Shown here piece after piece: positions 21,199 to 29,124 of a stretch of 64,000 nt of DNA. Location of the stretch: positions 186,001-250,000 of the forward strand of contig JAXMAR010000006.1 in NCBI GenBank assembly GCA_046350295.1. The letters are read 5' to 3'. Source of the stretch: JAXMAR01 sp046350295. GTDB lineage: Bacteria > Planctomycetota > Planctomycetia > Gemmatales > Gemmataceae. How positions within the stretch are numbered: position 1 is the first letter of the stretch; every line of letters starts with the position of its first letter. A program made the position numbers and the translations under genes. Under the pieces are notes generated by a model. It was not told the origin of the DNA and made no database searches. It saw nothing but the letters and a program-made list of their open reading frames with translations.

Positions 21199-22082
21199 TC
21201 CGCGTCTTTTTCAGCCTGTCGCTTGGGTTGGGCGCCCTGTGGACGCTGAGCGCCGGCGCCCAGGAGCTCAAGAAGGTCGATCCCAGCCTCATCAAGGAGG
21301 TCCCCGACAAGGAGGGGGACCTGAAGAAGGAACCGGTCCCCATGATCGGCAAGGAGAAGGAAGCGCCCGGCGCCAAGGAGGAGAGTCCGAAGGAGATCAT
21401 CGAGCGGCTCCACAAGAACATGGAAGCCGCCGGCGTGCGCCTCAAGGACAAGAGCGATCCGACCGAGCCGACGCGGAAGATCCAGAAGGACATCATCGAC
21501 GACCTCGACAAGCTCATCAAGCAGCAGCAGGATAACGAAAGCAAGAGCGGCGGCGGAGGTGGCGGCGGCGGCGCGGCCGGCGGCGGTGGTGGCGGCGCCA
21601 GCAGCTCCAAGTCGAGCAAGGGGGGCGGGCTCTCCAAGAGCAGCAAAGGGGCCTCCGGCAAGAAAGACGACGGCGGCAAGAAAGAGGACACCGCCAAGAA
21701 GGACGGCAAAGGCGGCAAGGACGGGGACAAGAAAAAGGAAGATCTCGCCAAGGGCAAGGACGGCAAGGGGAAGGATGGCAAGGACGGCGAGAAGAAGAAG
21801 GAGGATGTCGCGAAAGCCGGCGGCAAGGATGGAAAGGATGGCAAGGACAAGGACGGGAAGGGTGGCAAGGGCGGCAAGGGCGGGAAGGACGGCGGCGGCA
21901 TGGGGGGTGACAGCCCCACCGAGAAGCGTCCGGTGGCCGATATCGCGCGCGAGGTCTGGGGCGAGCTGCCGCTCCGCAAGCGTCTCGAAATGGACGCGCT
22001 GCCGAGCGAGCGGATGCTGCCGCAGTACGAGAAGCTCCTCCAGAAGTTCTACCGGGCGCGGAGCGAACGGGAGGGCCGGTAA
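21195..22082 (+). CDS. Small exported protein with Gly/Lys/Asp low-complexity linker (paralogue A)
   Basis: A 295-residue protein starting at GTG 21195, overlapping the previous stop. It has a signal peptide (MIRVFFSLSLGLGALWTLSAGAQ), then a conserved block EIIERLHKNMEAAGVRLKD plus KDIIDDLDKLI. About 120 residues of poly-Gly, KDGKGGKDGDKKK-type repeats follow, and then the conserved end SERMLPQYEKLLQKFYRARS. The two conserved blocks recur in the next gene, so the pair arose by duplication. No known domain. Its position behind the DUF4175-like gene suggests an extracytoplasmic accessory role. The linker contains few hydrophobic residues and should be disordered. Confidence 0.8.
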   Translation: MIRVFFSLSLGLGALWTLSAGAQELKKVDPSLIKEVPDKEGDLKKEPVPMIGKEKEAPGAKEESPKEIIERLHKNMEAAGVRLKDKSDPTEPTRKIQKDIIDDLDKLIKQQQDNESKSGGGGGGGGAAGGGGGGASSSKSSKGGGLSKSSKGASGKKDDGGKKEDTAKKDGKGGKDGDKKKEDLAKGKDGKGKDGKDGEKKKEDVAKAGGKDGKDGKDKDGKGGKGGKGGKDGGGMGGDSPTEKRPVADIAREVWGELPLRKRLEMDALPSERMLPQYEKLLQKFYRARSEREGR

Positions 22083-22615
22083 TGGCGGCCGGACGCTTCG
22101 CGCTGGCTTGGTTTGCCCTCGGCGTGGCGGCGTTGTCGGCGCCGGCGCGAGAGTTCGCGTTTGGCGATCGCTCCCCCACGGAGAAGAAGGAATCGGCACG
22201 CGAAATCATCGAACGGCTGCACCGCAACCTCGACCGGGCCGGCGCGAAGCTCAAAGACGAGAACGACCCGAGCGAGACGACCCGCCGCTTGCAAGGCGAG
22301 ATCATCGATGATCTCGACCGGCTCATCGGGACGCCACGGCCGCGTTCGGCGCCGAAGGAACCGTCGGCGAAGGCGGCTCCGGCCCCGAAGCCAAAGACCG
22401 AGGGAAACGTTGGCGCCTCCGCGACACCAACGCCGGCGGCGCGGCCCGGCAAGGAAACGACGGCCCGTGAACCATCGAGCAAGGACTTCTGGCCGCCGCT
22501 GCCGCCGCGCGATCCGGGCGGCGTGGACGCCCTGAGCAGGGAGCGGATGCTGCCGCAATACGAAAAGCTGCTCCGCAAGTACTACCGCAACCTGGCCGAG
22601 CGCGAGACGCGCTGA
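22082..22615 (+). CDS. Small exported protein (paralogue B)
   Basis: A 177-residue protein whose ATG overlaps the stop of paralogue A (TAATG), which suggests translational coupling. A signal peptide (MAAGRFALAWFALGVAAL) precedes EIIERLHRNLDRAGAKLKD and GEIIDDLDRLI, a short Pro/Ala/Lys-rich linker, and the end SRERMLPQYEKLLRKYYRNL. The same two conserved blocks flank a much longer linker in paralogue A. Function unknown. Conservation of the ends with a variable middle suggests that the ends bind a partner. Confidence 0.8.
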   Translation: MAAGRFALAWFALGVAALSAPAREFAFGDRSPTEKKESAREIIERLHRNLDRAGAKLKDENDPSETTRRLQGEIIDDLDRLIGTPRPRSAPKEPSAKAAPAPKPKTEGNVGASATPTPAARPGKETTAREPSSKDFWPPLPPRDPGGVDALSRERMLPQYEKLLRKYYRNLAERETR

Positions 22616-22628
22616 CAAGGAGCCGATC

Positions 22629-23714
22629 ATGAACCGTCGCAGCTTTCTCCAGCGCAGCCTGGGCGCCTTGACCGGGCTTTCCGCCGCGGGCCTTGTGCTG
22701 CGCTCCGCCGCCCAGGACCGCGACTCGGACCTCGTGCGCGACATGATCACGCCGGCGACCCAGGAGGCCATCGACGACGGCCTGCGCTTCCTCGCGTCCC
22801 AGCAAGCCGCCAACGGCGCCTTCGGCACCGGCGGCTACGCGGGCAACACCGGCGTCACCGGCCTGGGCGGCCTCGCCTTCATGGCCAGCGGCAGTCAGCC
22901 GGGCCGCGGCCCCTACGGCCGCAACATCACCCAGGCCCTCGAATACGTCCTCAGCAATGAGGACCGCGGCGTGCGCGGCTTCCTCTCCAGCCCGCGCGGC
23001 GCCGGGCACGGCGCCATGTACGGCCACGGCTTCGCCACTCTCTTCCTCGCCGAGGCCCACGGCATGATCTCGAGCCCGGAGCTGCGGCGCCGTGTCCGCG
23101 ACACGCTCGGCAACGCCGTCCAGCTCATCGTCGACTCGCAGAACCGCGAAGGCGGCTGGCGCTACCAGCCGCGCTCGGCCGACGCCGACCTCTCGGTCAC
23201 GATCTGCCAGATCATGGCCCTGCGCGCGGCGCGCAACGCCGGCGTCTTCGTGCCGCGCAACACCGCCGATAACTGCATCAAGTACGTCAAGGAATGCCAG
23301 GACCGCTTCTCGGGCGGCTTCCGCTACCAGCGCGGCCACGGCCCGGTCGGCTTCGCTCGGACGGCCGCCGGCGTCACCGCCCTCTACAGCGCCGGCGTCT
23401 ACAAGGGAGAGGAAGTCGAGAAGGGCCTCGACTACATGATCAAGAACAAGCCCGGCGACGGTCGCGGCGGCGGCATCTTCGGCGAGGCCGAGTTCCACTA
23501 TTACTACGGCCACTACTATGCCGCCCAGGCCATGTGGATCGCCGGCGGCCGCTACTTCCGCGAATGGTATCCCGCCATCCGCAACGAGCTCCTCGGCCGC
23601 CGCCAGGGGGACGGCTCCTGGTTCGACGGCCGCACCTGCCGCCACTACTGCACGGCGATGGCGCTCATCATCTTGCAGATTCCGAACAACTATCTGCCGA
23701 TCATGCACCGCTAG
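22629..23714 (+). CDS. Tat-exported prenyltransferase/squalene-cyclase-repeat protein
   Basis: A 361-residue protein. MNRRSFLQRSLGALTGLSAA is a twin-arginine signal. The mature part is built of alpha/alpha-barrel repeats of the prenyltransferase/squalene oxidase type: DDGLRFLASQQAANGAFG, VQLIVDSQNREGGWRYQPR, IKYVKECQDRFSGGFRYQ and NELLGRRQGDGSWFDG. I do not see the DxDD motif of squalene cyclases, so binding or scaffolding is more likely than cyclisation. It is the last gene of the MoxR cluster, 13 bp after paralogue B with GACAAGGAG upstream of its start, so it is very probably in the same operon. Confidence 0.88.
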   Translation: MNRRSFLQRSLGALTGLSAAGLVLRSAAQDRDSDLVRDMITPATQEAIDDGLRFLASQQAANGAFGTGGYAGNTGVTGLGGLAFMASGSQPGRGPYGRNITQALEYVLSNEDRGVRGFLSSPRGAGHGAMYGHGFATLFLAEAHGMISSPELRRRVRDTLGNAVQLIVDSQNREGGWRYQPRSADADLSVTICQIMALRAARNAGVFVPRNTADNCIKYVKECQDRFSGGFRYQRGHGPVGFARTAAGVTALYSAGVYKGEEVEKGLDYMIKNKPGDGRGGGIFGEAEFHYYYGHYYAAQAMWIAGGRYFREWYPAIRNELLGRRQGDGSWFDGRTCRHYCTAMALIILQIPNNYLPIMHR

Positions 23715-23755
23715 GAGTTCGGGACGTACGTATCAGCTCGTCGCGCATCTCAGCG

Positions 23756-24307
23756 CTACTTGCCGATGCGTTTCTTGTCGCTGCGCGTGAACTGCATGTT
23801 GGCGAAGTCAAGGTCGAGGGTAAGGAGCTTGGCTGGCAGGAAGCTGTCCCGGCTGTTCGACAGGTCAAGCGTCAGCTTGTCCCCATCGAGCTTGAACGGC
23901 GCCGTCAGCTCGGGCCGCGGATCGACCGGCGCGAGACCATACCTGTCCCCTCTCTTCTCTCTGCCGCGCGACACCAGCGCCGGCGCCGACCCCCGCTTGA
24001 CGCCGGCGGCGACGACCTGGCGGGGCGGCCGGGCGTTGATGACGATGATGCGGTCCTTTTCCCCGCGCGTGAGAGACGCCCAGTACGTCAAGCGGCAAGC
24101 CCCGTCGAGGTCGCCGTCGGGACCGTGAACGAGAACATGAAGCTCGATCGTTCCTTTCCAGCCGCTCTTGAGATCGACCTTCATCTCCCAGCCGCCGGCT
24201 AGTTTTTGCAGATCGGCATGACGGAGACGCTCGAACGATATCTTCTCTTCCTGGGCAGTTGGCAGGAGCAACGGGGCCGACAGGACGAGGATGAGAAGTT
24301 GTCTCAC
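23756..24307 (-). CDS. Small exported protein of unknown function
   Basis: A 183-residue protein starting at GTG 24307, chosen because GGAGGAA lies at proper distance and the N-terminus is a signal peptide (VRQLLILVLSAPLLLPTAQ). The GTG overlaps the stop of the upstream gene by 4 nt (GTGA), so the two are translationally coupled. The mature part (LRHADLQKLAGGWEMKVDLK, later FKLDGDKLTLDLS) has the feel of the lipocalin-like TIGR03067 group, but the match is too weak to assign. Confidence 0.7.
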   Translation of the reverse strand: MRQLLILVLSAPLLLPTAQEEKISFERLRHADLQKLAGGWEMKVDLKSGWKGTIELHVLVHGPDGDLDGACRLTYWASLTRGEKDRIIVINARPPRQVVAAGVKRGSAPALVSRGREKRGDRYGLAPVDPRPELTAPFKLDGDKLTLDLSNSRDSFLPAKLLTLDLDFANMQFTRSDKKRIGK

Positions 24308-24699
24308 GGTTGTTCCTCCACTATGGAGCCGGGCTCGGCGCGCATCTGGGCCCACGATCCTTCCCACACACCGCCGGTCTTAAGATTGCGATACCTCACG
24401 CGCGGCGCCGTGTGCTCGTAGTAGCCATCCAGCAGTCCTTCTTCGCCGAACAGCGTGTCAGCGACGAGCCGGATCAGCCAGGGGTCGTCTCGGCTGCCGT
24501 TCTTGTCGCCGACCTGGACGAGCACGGTGAGGGTATCGCCCTCGACGAGGTACCAGGCGTCCCCGATGTCCTCGCCGGTTCGTCGGAGGGACATAGCCGC
24601 ATGAGACCAGAGGCCGTCGGGGCGGACGGGATAGCCGAGCGGGTGGGGGCGCGGAACGTCGCACACACCCCACTCGAAGCACTGGAAGGCGGGATGCAT
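24304..24699 (-). CDS. Hypothetical protein
   Basis: A 131-residue soluble protein beginning MHPAFQCFEWGVCDVPRPHP and containing EDIGDAWYLVEGDTLTVLVQ. No recognised domain or signal peptide. It is coupled by a GTGA overlap to the exported protein downstream and lies 42 bp after the kinase-side gap in the same direction. Confidence 0.6.
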   Translation of the reverse strand: MHPAFQCFEWGVCDVPRPHPLGYPVRPDGLWSHAAMSLRRTGEDIGDAWYLVEGDTLTVLVQVGDKNGSRDDPWLIRLVADTLFGEEGLLDGYYEHTAPRVRYRNLKTGGVWEGSWAQMRAEPGSIVEEQP

Positions 24700-24741
24700 C
24701 GTCTGGCCTCCGTGGGCCGCAAAGAAAGGGTCCCGACACCG

Positions 24742-26610
24742 TTATCCGGCCTTCGCCTCGCGCAGCGCTTGCTGCAATCGGTCGTTGCCGACCCTCGGCG
24801 CGTCGTTCTGGCGGCGGCGATCGAGTTCGATGATCTCGTAGATTTCGGGGAAATCCTTCTTGCGCTGCTCGTGATTGCCGGTGACGATCTTGGCGCCCGG
24901 GCGGAAGAAGATCACGTATTCGGTCACGTCGTATTTCCAGACGGCTTTCTGCGTGAGGTCGGGGTTGCGCAGGCCGGCCCGCTCGGCGGGGGTCGCCGCG
25001 TTGATGTCGATGTGCGGTTCGCCGAGCTTGGGCATCAGGAAGTGGGTGCCGTCGAACTCGACGTGCTTGGAGCCGAGGCCGCCGTTCATCGGGGCCAGGA
25101 TGCTGAAGCCTGGTCCACCCTTGATATAGACGCGGCTGCTGGGGGCGAGGTTGCCGACGAACAGGAGGTAGGGCGCCGTCACGCTGATCTCGCCGCCGAA
25201 GTGGGTGATCTGCGCCGCCTGCCCGGGCTGATCGGTCAGGTCAAGCGAATGGCCGGCGCCCGCGCCGGAGAGCGAGAAGTAGAGCGGACCGTCATGGAAG
25301 CGCGGCTTGCCGTCGCGTGCGGGAATCTCGAGGACGCTCGCCGGGATGGACTTGCGGGCCAGGTGGAGCGGCGCGTCGGCGGTCAGGACGCAGTCGATCT
25401 TCACGAGGGGCTTGACCAGGGCGTTGAAAAGCCGCTCCACGTCGGTTGGCGGCACGTCGGCGACCGGCGCCACCACGGGCGGCTCGGCCGGCGGCGGCGG
25501 CTCGCGCAGCCAGAGCCAGGCGCCCAGTGCGGCGCCGCCGATGAGGAGGATGAGAATCAGACTGAGCAGGGCGGCCCGCTCCGGCCGGCGCCGCACCCAT
25601 TTGACCGTGCGCTCCAGGCGTCCGGCGGGCCGGGCCAGAATCGGCTCGCCGGTGAGCCAGCGGCGCAGGTCGTCGCGCGCTCGGCGGCGCTCTGATAGCG
25701 GCGGCCGGGGTCCTTCGGCCATCGCGCGCAGGCAGATCGTCTGCAGGTCGGCGGGGATCCTGGGGTCGATCTTGCGCGGCGGCCTGGGATCATCGTGCAT
25801 CACGTGGTGCATCATCATCCGCGGGTTGCCCTTGAAGGGCGTCTGGCCCGTGAGGAGGTGGTACAGGACGCCCCCCAGGCCGTAGACGTCGCTGCGGCCG
25901 TCCACCCGGCGATTGTCACCACGGGCTTGCTCGGGGCTCATGTAGGCGGGCGTGCCGAGGACCTGGCCTTCGAGCGTGAGGGTCTCGTCCCCCGAGTCGC
26001 GCTTGGCGAGGCCGAAGTCCATGAGCTTGGGCAGGTACTCCCCCTGGGCGCCGCGCTCGAGCATGATGTTGGAGGGCTTGATGTCGCGGTGGATGACGCC
26101 GCGGTCATGAGCGTATTGCAAGGCGTCGGCGACCTGGGCGACGATCTCGGCGATCTGCCGGGGCTGGAGGCGCTCACCCGTCAAAAGGTCGGTGAGGGTG
26201 ATGCCGCGGACGAAATCCTCGACCAGGTAGGGGGCGCCGTCGAGCTCGCCGACGTCATGGATCGAGACGATGGACTGGTGGTTGAACTGGGCCACGCTGC
26301 GCGCCTCGCGCAGGAAGCGCTCGGCCTCGCCGGGCGTCTTCGTCATGCGGTCGCTGCGCGGGACCTTGATGGCGACAATGCGATCGAGCTCGGTGTCGCG
26401 CGCCTCGAAGACGGTGCCGAACGAGCCGCTGCCGACGGCCTCGATCAGCTCGAACCGGCCGAAGCGGCGCTGGCCGTTGGCGGGGACCCAGCCGACGGTG
26501 GTGCCGCGCTCGTTGCGAATGGAGGAGCCGCAGCCCGGGCAGACAACCGTGCCGTCATTGGACGGCGGCATGTCGCCGGAATACTGGCAGTGCGAGCAAA
26601 GGACCTGCAT
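24742..26610 (-). CDS. Membrane Ser/Thr protein kinase with N-terminal zinc ribbon
   Basis: A 622-residue protein from the ATG at 26610. N-terminal zinc ribbon C5-x2-C8 ... C24-x2-C27; kinase domain from about residue 50 with glycine loop GSGSFGTVF, VAIKVP, catalytic HRDIKPSNIML, DFGLAKRD and SPEQARG. One transmembrane helix (LLSLILILLIGGAALGAWLW) leads to a C-terminal extracytoplasmic domain of about 250 residues. Around 25675-25720 the frame reads EGPRPPLSERRRARDDL where family members read KDPGRRYQSAAE; the shifted frame gives exactly that motif. Two compensating single-base indels are therefore likely. The overall kinase should survive. The sensed signal is unknown. Confidence 0.92.
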   Translation of the reverse strand: MQVLCSHCQYSGDMPPSNDGTVVCPGCGSSIRNERGTTVGWVPANGQRRFGRFELIEAVGSGSFGTVFEARDTELDRIVAIKVPRSDRMTKTPGEAERFLREARSVAQFNHQSIVSIHDVGELDGAPYLVEDFVRGITLTDLLTGERLQPRQIAEIVAQVADALQYAHDRGVIHRDIKPSNIMLERGAQGEYLPKLMDFGLAKRDSGDETLTLEGQVLGTPAYMSPEQARGDNRRVDGRSDVYGLGGVLYHLLTGQTPFKGNPRMMMHHVMHDDPRPPRKIDPRIPADLQTICLRAMAEGPRPPLSERRRARDDLRRWLTGEPILARPAGRLERTVKWVRRRPERAALLSLILILLIGGAALGAWLWLREPPPPAEPPVVAPVADVPPTDVERLFNALVKPLVKIDCVLTADAPLHLARKSIPASVLEIPARDGKPRFHDGPLYFSLSGAGAGHSLDLTDQPGQAAQITHFGGEISVTAPYLLFVGNLAPSSRVYIKGGPGFSILAPMNGGLGSKHVEFDGTHFLMPKLGEPHIDINAATPAERAGLRNPDLTQKAVWKYDVTEYVIFFRPGAKIVTGNHEQRKKDFPEIYEIIELDRRRQNDAPRVGNDRLQQALREAKAG

Positions 26611-26811
26611 CAGAGTGGCTCCCAGCCCGGGCGGGCAGTCTTGCCAGGCGCTCCATCCCTGGCGAGGCACGCGGGCCATGGCAATGGCCGAGCAATGATC
26701 GAACGTCCTTGGGCTGGATTATAACACGGCTGAAGCACGCGGCAACGGAACGGCCTGGCGCCGAAAAAGGGACAGGTCGTGTGCCTCTACCCAGCCGACT
26801 CCTCGCGTGGC

Positions 26812-27198
26812 TCACTGTTTCCTGTCATAGTGCAACGGTCGGCCGTACGGATCGGTTGGCGGATTCTCCACATGTTTCTCGCACAGATGAAAGAATCGGG
26901 GCCACAGTGGCAGGAACCATCCCCAGAGCCTGTGCCATCTCCACTGATGTTCGATCGCCGGGCGGGGGCAGTACGTACAGCGGACAATGGTACCATCCGG
27001 GTGACGCGACAACCGGGCCCTCGCACGCATGGCGGCGTGGGCGTCGACATCGGCGCCGCTCACGCCGCGCGCGCTCAATTCCGTTTCCGCAATATCCACG
27101 GCGGGCCCTTCCATCTCCCCGCGGTAGACGGTGACTTGATCGAGCAGGACCTCGGTCGAGGAGCTCTGAGCCTCTTCGCGAATTTGGATGAGGTCCAT
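26812..27198 (-). CDS. Hypothetical protein with Cys/His cluster
   Basis: A 128-residue protein. An N-terminal acidic helix contains QVTVYRGEMEGPAVDIAETE, a phrase seen in planctomycete helical proteins. The C-terminal half has C-x2-C (VRCTYCPRPAIEHQWRWHRL) and a later HLCEKHVE that could bind a metal. No known family. It is a single gene between the kinase and the phosphoesterase. Confidence 0.55.
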   Translation of the reverse strand: MDLIQIREEAQSSSTEVLLDQVTVYRGEMEGPAVDIAETELSARGVSGADVDAHAAMRARARLSRHPDGTIVRCTYCPRPAIEHQWRWHRLWGWFLPLWPRFFHLCEKHVENPPTDPYGRPLHYDRKQ

Positions 27199-27253
27199 TT
27201 GGCGGCGCTCCCGCTATGGCCAGTGATATCGCTTCCGATTAGCCGGCATTATG

Positions 27254-28484
27254 TTAGGCGCTTGTACGCAGTTCGAGCACCGCGATTTCTGGCGTCGCCC
27301 CGAGCCGGATCGGGAAGCCCGAAACGCCGATGCCGCGGCAGATGAACACGGGGCAAACGGGGCCCTGGACCAGCCCCTGGGCGTATTTCTGGCCATGGCG
27401 CGAGGACGTGTCGGGGGCGCCGAGGAAGGGAAGGACGATCTGGCCGCCGTGGGTGTGGCCGCTCAGCATCAGGTCGACGCGGTGGCCGGCGGCGAGGAAG
27501 GCGGGCTCCTCGGCGACGTCTGGGTTGTGGGACAGGAGCAAGCGCGGCATGGCGGCGGGCAGGCCGGCCAGGGCGGCGTGATAGTCGAGCTTGTCTTCCC
27601 AGAGGTCGCCGACCGCGGCGAGGGCGAGGCCGGCGTCGCCGCTCGAGACAAGGCGGCGCTCGGGGGTGAGGATGCGGCGGCCGTTGTCGATGAGGGGGAT
27701 ACCGGCCCGGTCGAAAGCGCGGCGCATCGGCTCCACGCCTTCCCACCAATCGTGGTTGCCGAGGATGGCGACGACGCCGCATTTGGCCTGGAGGCGGGCC
27801 AGCTCGGCGACGACCGGCTCGATGTACTCGGCGGAATGATGCACGTAGTCGCCGGTGAGGCAGATGACGTCGGCGTCAAGCGCGTTGTCGGCGTCGATCA
27901 CGTCGCGGACGTAGCGGCGCGAGAGCCAGGGGCCGTGGTGGATGTCGGTGAGCTGAACGATGCGCAGACCGTCGAGCCCGGGAGGCAGGTCGCGGATGGG
28001 GATGGTCCGGCGCGTGACGCCGAACCAGCGCGGGGCGATGAGGCCGCCGTAGGCAAGAAGAGCGCCGCCGCTCAGGCAGAAGAGCTTGGCGCCGCCGGCG
28101 AGAAAGCGGCGGCGGGAGGACAGGGGATCGCGTGAGGATGGTGTTGGCGCCGCGGGCGCGGATGCGTCCGCGGGTTGTCTTGCGGGGGCGGCGGGAGCGG
28201 AGGAGCGCCGAAGGAAATAGAAGACCGCGTTAGAGGCCAGGGCGAAGAGCCAGGCGGCGAGGCCGGTGTGGTGGGCGGCGCGGAGGCCGAAGCTTCTGGG
28301 CAAGCCAGAGGCCGGGCGCCTGGAGGAGGAAGTCGGCGCCTTGCAGGTAGCCGAGGAGGCCCTGCCAGGCGTCATGCTCGTGCAAGGGGAGAAGGACGAA
28401 GTGGGATAGAATGGCGAACAGCGTGACGCCGCTTGCGAGGGCAAGGCCGAAGCGAACCGGTGGCGAGAAACAAGCGGGTCGCAT
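27254..28484 (-). pseudogene. Membrane metallophosphoesterase (calcineurin-like), one frameshift
   Basis: The catalytic part is complete and in one frame: LTDIHHGPW, LTGDYVHHSAEY, AILGNHDWWEG, LLLSHNPDVAEE and SGHTHGGQ are the metal-binding motifs of YkuE/YaeI-type phosphoesterases, preceded by an RRRFLAGGAKLF segment and helix. The proper N-terminus (MRPACFSPPVRFGLALASGV, two helices) starts at 28484 in another frame. The frames join near 28290 (AAGCTTCGG), where one extra base seems present. So the gene is either inactivated or the base is an error. The 5' end is duplicated at 30030-30154. Confidence 0.8.
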
Positions 28485-28505
28485 TGGTCATTCTTGGTGA
28501 AGGAA
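28360..28505. repeat. Direct repeat copy A (5' end of metallophosphoesterase)
   Basis: This segment, covering the first 42 codons of the phosphoesterase and about 20 bp upstream, is clearly related to 30030-30163. Both share GCCCTGCCAGGCGTC, GGACGAAGTGGGA and GGTGAAGGA in the same order and orientation. The two copies flank the sigma factor/TIGR03067 unit. Confidence 0.75.
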
Positions 28506-28548
28506 CGCCGACTGGTCCGGACAGGTTTGTTTTCCGGGCGCGAACGCT

Positions 28549-29124
28549 CTATTTCTTCGCGCGGGTCAGGACGATGTAGCCGATGCTCAGGCCCTCCTTT
28601 GTGGCAAAATCGGTCGGGCGCCTGCCCGTGTCGCTGGCGAAATAACACACTTTCAGCGTGTCCCCCTTGATCTCGTAGATGCCGAGAAGGGTCCGGTCGC
28701 CTTTCTTGAGCGGGAGGGTGATGTCGATCTGTTTCGGCTCCTGGCCGGGGTCAATCTTGAAGTCGCAGCGGTACACGGCATCCCCGATGGCCATGACCTT
28801 GCCCGCTCGGCTCTGGATGCCGATGGCGCCCTCCCAGGTCAACTTGGCGCCGGCGAAGACGAACTTGTACCCGGTCATCAAGTCCTTGGGCAGGCTCTTG
28901 CCGCCCCATGCCATCGAGTCGATGTTCCAGGTCCCTTGCAACAGCTCGAGATCCTTCTTCGCGCCCGGCCTTGTCCCCGTCCTTCTTCTCCGCCGGCGGG
29001 TCGCCCGCGGTGGCACGGGCGTCCCCTTGCCGCGCCACAGCAGCGCGGCGCCACCAAGCAGAACGGCGGCGACGGCGACCAGCAGGGCCTTACGGACTTT
29101 TGCACATCTCATGGTATGCGACAT
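28549..29124 (-). CDS. TIGR03067-type planctomycete protein with N-terminal helix
   Basis: A 191-residue protein. After a membrane helix (VRKALLVAVAAVLLGGAALL), the domain begins KKDLELLQGTWNIDSMAWGG and includes DPGQEPKQIDITLP and TLLGIYEIKGDTLKVCY, the pattern of the planctomycete TIGR03067 lipocalin-like family. Its start overlaps the sigma factor end by 35 nt in another frame. The linker reads RATRRRRRRTGTRPG, but the neighbouring frame reads ATAGDPPAEKKDGDKAG, a typical linker, which suggests two compensating indels. It may be the severed C-terminus of the sigma factor. Function unknown. Confidence 0.75.
   Translation of the reverse strand: MSHTMRCAKVRKALLVAVAAVLLGGAALLWRGKGTPVPPRATRRRRRRTGTRPGAKKDLELLQGTWNIDSMAWGGKSLPKDLMTGYKFVFAGAKLTWEGAIGIQSRAGKVMAIGDAVYRCDFKIDPGQEPKQIDITLPLKKGDRTLLGIYEIKGDTLKVCYFASDTGRRPTDFATKEGLSIGYIVLTRAKK

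Noticed and set aside
24310..25695. Long plus-strand frame opposite the kinase
   Set aside because: The minus strand has the complete kinase motifs; the plus frame has none.
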